Below are positions 60,977 to 64,000 of a DNA stretch of 64,000 nt, in pieces. This DNA comes from Nicotiana tabacum (lineage: Eukaryota; Streptophyta; Magnoliopsida; Solanales; Solanaceae). The DNA is taken from NCBI RefSeq assembly GCF_000715075.1, contig NC_134097.1, positions 127,532,997-127,596,996 on the forward strand, in the 5' to 3' direction. Below the pieces are notes generated by a model. The model ran no database searches and had not been told where the DNA came from. It saw nothing but the letters and a program-made list of their open reading frames with translations. Within the stretch, counting starts at the first letter, position 1. Each line of letters starts with the position of its first letter. A program made the position numbers and the translations under genes.

Positions 60977-61048
60977 ATGAAGCGAAAAAGGAGCTTATGG
61001 CTAAAAAATTTGTAAGAAAGCTTGAAATGTTACTATTCCTTGGACGGA
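60977..61048 (+). other. Continuation of the host exon split by the LINE
   Basis: Immediately after the second duplication copy, the frame coming from 59752-59815 continues with a Lys/Glu-rich helical stretch ([15 protein letters not shown]) to a TAA near 61048. Continuity across the LINE supports the idea that an exon was interrupted. Gene not identified. Confidence 0.35.
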
Positions 61049-61306
61049 AGTAATCTATTGTCTTTAAGGAGGTAATTATACCGCTTTATAAGATTTATAG
61101 TCTAACTTATGTGGTTGGTGCATTTCTTTGGAGGAACAAAAAATTTTAAAGAGCCATTTTTATTCAATAACTATTGTTACTTCAACTACTTTGATTTGAG
61201 TCTTCAAGTCTGGTGAATTGTACATGAACGACGTGTCTTTTAATTTGTAGCACCAAGTTGATAGATTTCATAAGGCGTCTGCTTATGGTTATTAGGTTGT
61301 TAAAAA

Positions 61307-61308
<2 letters not shown>

Positions 61309-61389
<81 letters not shown>
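61309..61389. repeat. (TA)n microsatellite, about 40 units
   Basis: Uninterrupted TA dinucleotides; the ORF of Ile-Tyr repeats across it is an artefact. Confidence 0.98.
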
Positions 61390-61391
<2 letters not shown>

Positions 61392-63232
61392 GATCAAATC
61401 AATTGGCACGGCAACTAGGCTATAAAAGATGACATTTAAAAAAAATATATAACAAATTTGTAGATGTGTACTGTAACAGCCAGTTGATGCATAGAGACAA
61501 AGAGGATCTTTTGATAAGTTAGAGATTAAGAGGATTAAGGAGATAAAAGAGGAGAAAAAAATAAGAGAAAGGGATCACTATATAATACAAATTTATTTTA
61601 TTAACCAAAACCTGCTGAAGAAACTTGACGATTAAATATTCTTTTTTTTCCAGTATCTAATGGTGCATGGTATCCATATGGAGCAATAAAAAACATTGAC
61701 GGAGAAGGTATATACTGTAGTTGTTCCAAAGGGAGTATGTGGCTATAAAAGGCATTGAAAACATCGGTGCCAGATACCCTGTTACTACATCAGTTAATGA
61801 AACATTATGTTAACTATGAGGTAGAATTATAGAACTGTGGATTGCAAAATGGTTTCTTAGAGGCCAAAATAGGTCTTAAATTCATTTGAAAAAAAAGATG
61901 GATTTGTCCTTTGAAATTTTTTTAGAGTTGGGAAGTTAACTGTTAAGAGCAAATTTTCTATTAAGAGTAACAAGATGATTCTTTTCCAAAGTACTAATTT
62001 TATTAAGAGAATGTCAATTGTTTTTTTCAAAATTACTGTATTTTCAACTAAAGCAACAAGATATAGTCAACCCCTAGAAGGAAAATAATGACGTTAGACG
62101 TACTTCAACAGAGGTACAACTTAAATGATTTCAAAATACTTTTATTGACTGATTCTTGTTACAGTTGATCTAATATGATAGTTCATAGTGTGTGCTGCTT
62201 TAGAAGACAACAATTCCTTCTTGATTTGAGATATAATTTACTACATCTTTGGCTGCAAGTTCATCAGAAAATAGGGACAATTTAGAGATTATGCTTGCTG
62301 GTTTATCTTGTGCTTCACCTCCTTAATATCATTCTGCTTTGGTTTTCCATCTTTATCGAAGTTACCTGGACTTGAAATATTGTTTCTCTGTTCCTTTGTC
62401 GTTGCTGGTAGTTTAAAGTCCACTGTATTTCTTGGATCCAATGTTCATCTCAATATTGAAATGGAACTATGCTGCACTACTTTTGCCCCTCTCCTCCCAT
62501 AAAAATGGGAGAGAAGAAAAGGACTATTCTTATATAGAAAGTAGGAGGGAAAGAAAATGAAAAATATGTGTCTAAAAGTTGAGATAATTGACTGTAGTAA
62601 AATATTGTAAACAACTCTCTTCCTTGCAAGTGACAGTTAATCAGGGAATCAATATGATATACTAAAAGCTGAATTGAGAAATTATCCTTTTAGTTCATTC
62701 ATAAGATGTTTGATATTTGTTTTCAGGAATCCTCACTGACATCTCTTGCTCATGGATGGCAAGTGATAACGGAAGAGCTTTTTTTAAGCATTGGCAATTT
62801 GAATACATCAACCTAAAAGAAGAAGAAACAGAGAAGAAAAAATATTGACAATATGGAGTTGGACATGTGGGAACATGTAAATAGGTACGCTGATAATATA
62901 GCTATTCTATATTTTTGTTTGGTGTTATAACTCATAGTGATTTTCCTGTAAATATGCTTGACTGATACATACTGAAATTTTGTAACTTGTGCACCATGAT
63001 TGTACTATTCCCTGCATCCTATTTCATGTTTCAGACTTCCATGCAAGCATATAGAATATTATATTTTTATTGGAAATATTCGTTTGTATTAGACAACATT
63101 TTTCAGGCATTCCATCTCTATCAGTAATCAAATAAGTTTTGTAAAGGGACCGAAAGAACTAAACAGAAGTATTCTTCCACCAGCGCTAATACACTACAAG
63201 GTGTTCTGCCCATGTTTGTTCACTCCAAGGAC

Positions 63233-63267
<35 letters not shown>

Positions 63268-64000
63268 ATTTGTCAAGAAAGTTTATAAAAAACTCAACCC
63301 AAGGGGGCATCTTACAACTGAAACACTGCATATAAATCTGAATGAAATTTGAGATATGGTCAATTGATGCTCCTGATAACTATAACTTATAAATCTTCCT
63401 CATTTAAAACTCATAATTTCAATTTCTTTTACACCCAAAATTAATTTTCTTGAATTTTGGTACTACATAGGTGATTTTACTAGATTGAGTTTCTGTTTGG
63501 CAATTTGAGGAAACTTAATATCGAGATAAATGTAGAAACAAATCATTCATTATCATAAAGACACATATATTATGCATTATAATACGTGTCTCCTTATTCA
63601 TTTATACTGATCTACCTTTTCAGAAGCTAGAACCTGCGCCAAATCTTAGATAGATCAGTTTTCAGTATCCTCATCCTTAGTTTATTCTTCTCTGTTGGCT
63701 TCACCGGTCTAATAGTCAAATTTCTAAATTTGAGTTTTAAGTTCTCTATGGTTTGAGACATTGAGCATTACTTTTTCCAGTTCAAGCTTGATTCTGTTCA
63801 ACTGTATAGTTTCAGGCATACAGAATGTATAACTCCAATATGAGAAAGGGATATCCATTGATCCATTCTAGGGAGGGAAGGAGGGAATAGTGAAGACGTT
63901 CTGATTTGTTGGAGACAAAAAGAAGGATCAAAATGCATGAAGTTAATGAATCGTGCAATACAATAGAGACTTTTACAGATCACAAGAAAGGGCACAAACA
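61390..64000. other. AT-rich right edge, no gene called
   Basis: Includes a (TG)n run at 63241-63267. Short frames (62308-62502 plus, 63798-63995 minus) show no domain. Acceptor-like TTTTTTCCAG at about 61653 and TTTTCAG at about 62726 precede short open patches that could be exons, but I cannot link or name them. Confidence 0.4.

Noticed and set aside
61182..61409. ORF of Ile-Tyr repeats
   Set aside because: It is a translation of the (TA)n microsatellite.

Overview
The window is plant nuclear DNA, most likely from an asterid dicot and probably Solanaceae. The clues are Athila- and Tat/Ogre-type Ty3/gypsy elements, a large PIF1-type Helitron, a Stowaway MITE, and an RTE-type LINE 3' end of the sort common in Solanaceae. 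Genus is not resolved. I see no rRNA, tRNA or CRISPR and no intact host protein gene; nearly everything is transposable element, nested several layers deep.

Left block (1-27992), Athila lineage. An older 'outer' Athila element enters mid-pol at base 1 and ends with its 3' LTR at 26475-27992. It is interrupted twice: by a 4.6 kb solo LTR of Tat/Ogre type (2659-7266, CCCAT target duplication) and by a complete younger Athila element (11947-26213, GTTTC target duplication). The younger copy has two ~1.66 kb LTRs, a tRNA-Asp primer site, gag, protease-RT-RNaseH-integrase, a third ORF and a polypurine tract. The coding regions of both copies are broken by stops and frameshifts. The third ORF has what looks like its own promoter and a 5' intron. 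GC-rich tracts with a strict 21-bp period sit in the LTRs, before ORF3 and inside the ORF3 intron.

Middle block (27993-37147), Tat lineage on the minus strand. It holds a 5' LTR (about 36003-36690), a primer site, gag, protease, RT, RNase H and integrase, all degraded. An antisense coiled-coil ORF and a ~1 kb higher-order tandem repeat lie downstream of pol. The outer Athila seems to have inserted there. A 586-bp hAT-like MITE sits in the integrase region; a Stowaway MITE lies beyond the LTR.

Right block (37148-58529), a 21.4 kb Helitron on the minus strand. It has 5' TC, a 3' hairpin plus CTAG, and A/T insertion flanks. Read in its own direction it carries an 11-exon RPA70-like single-strand-binding gene, a stray copy of that gene's last exon, a Rep-helicase gene with an unusual chain of small symmetric exons at its N terminus, and an unidentified ORF. 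The helicase exon looks intact; the Rep part has a nonsense codon between its two catalytic motifs.

Rightmost 5.5 kb: possible host exon fragments, one split by a 5'-truncated RTE LINE (59816-60964, 12-bp target duplication), then AT-rich sequence with (TA)n and (TG)n microsatellites. Splice sites, family names and identity estimates come from reading by eye; no alignment or database search was run.
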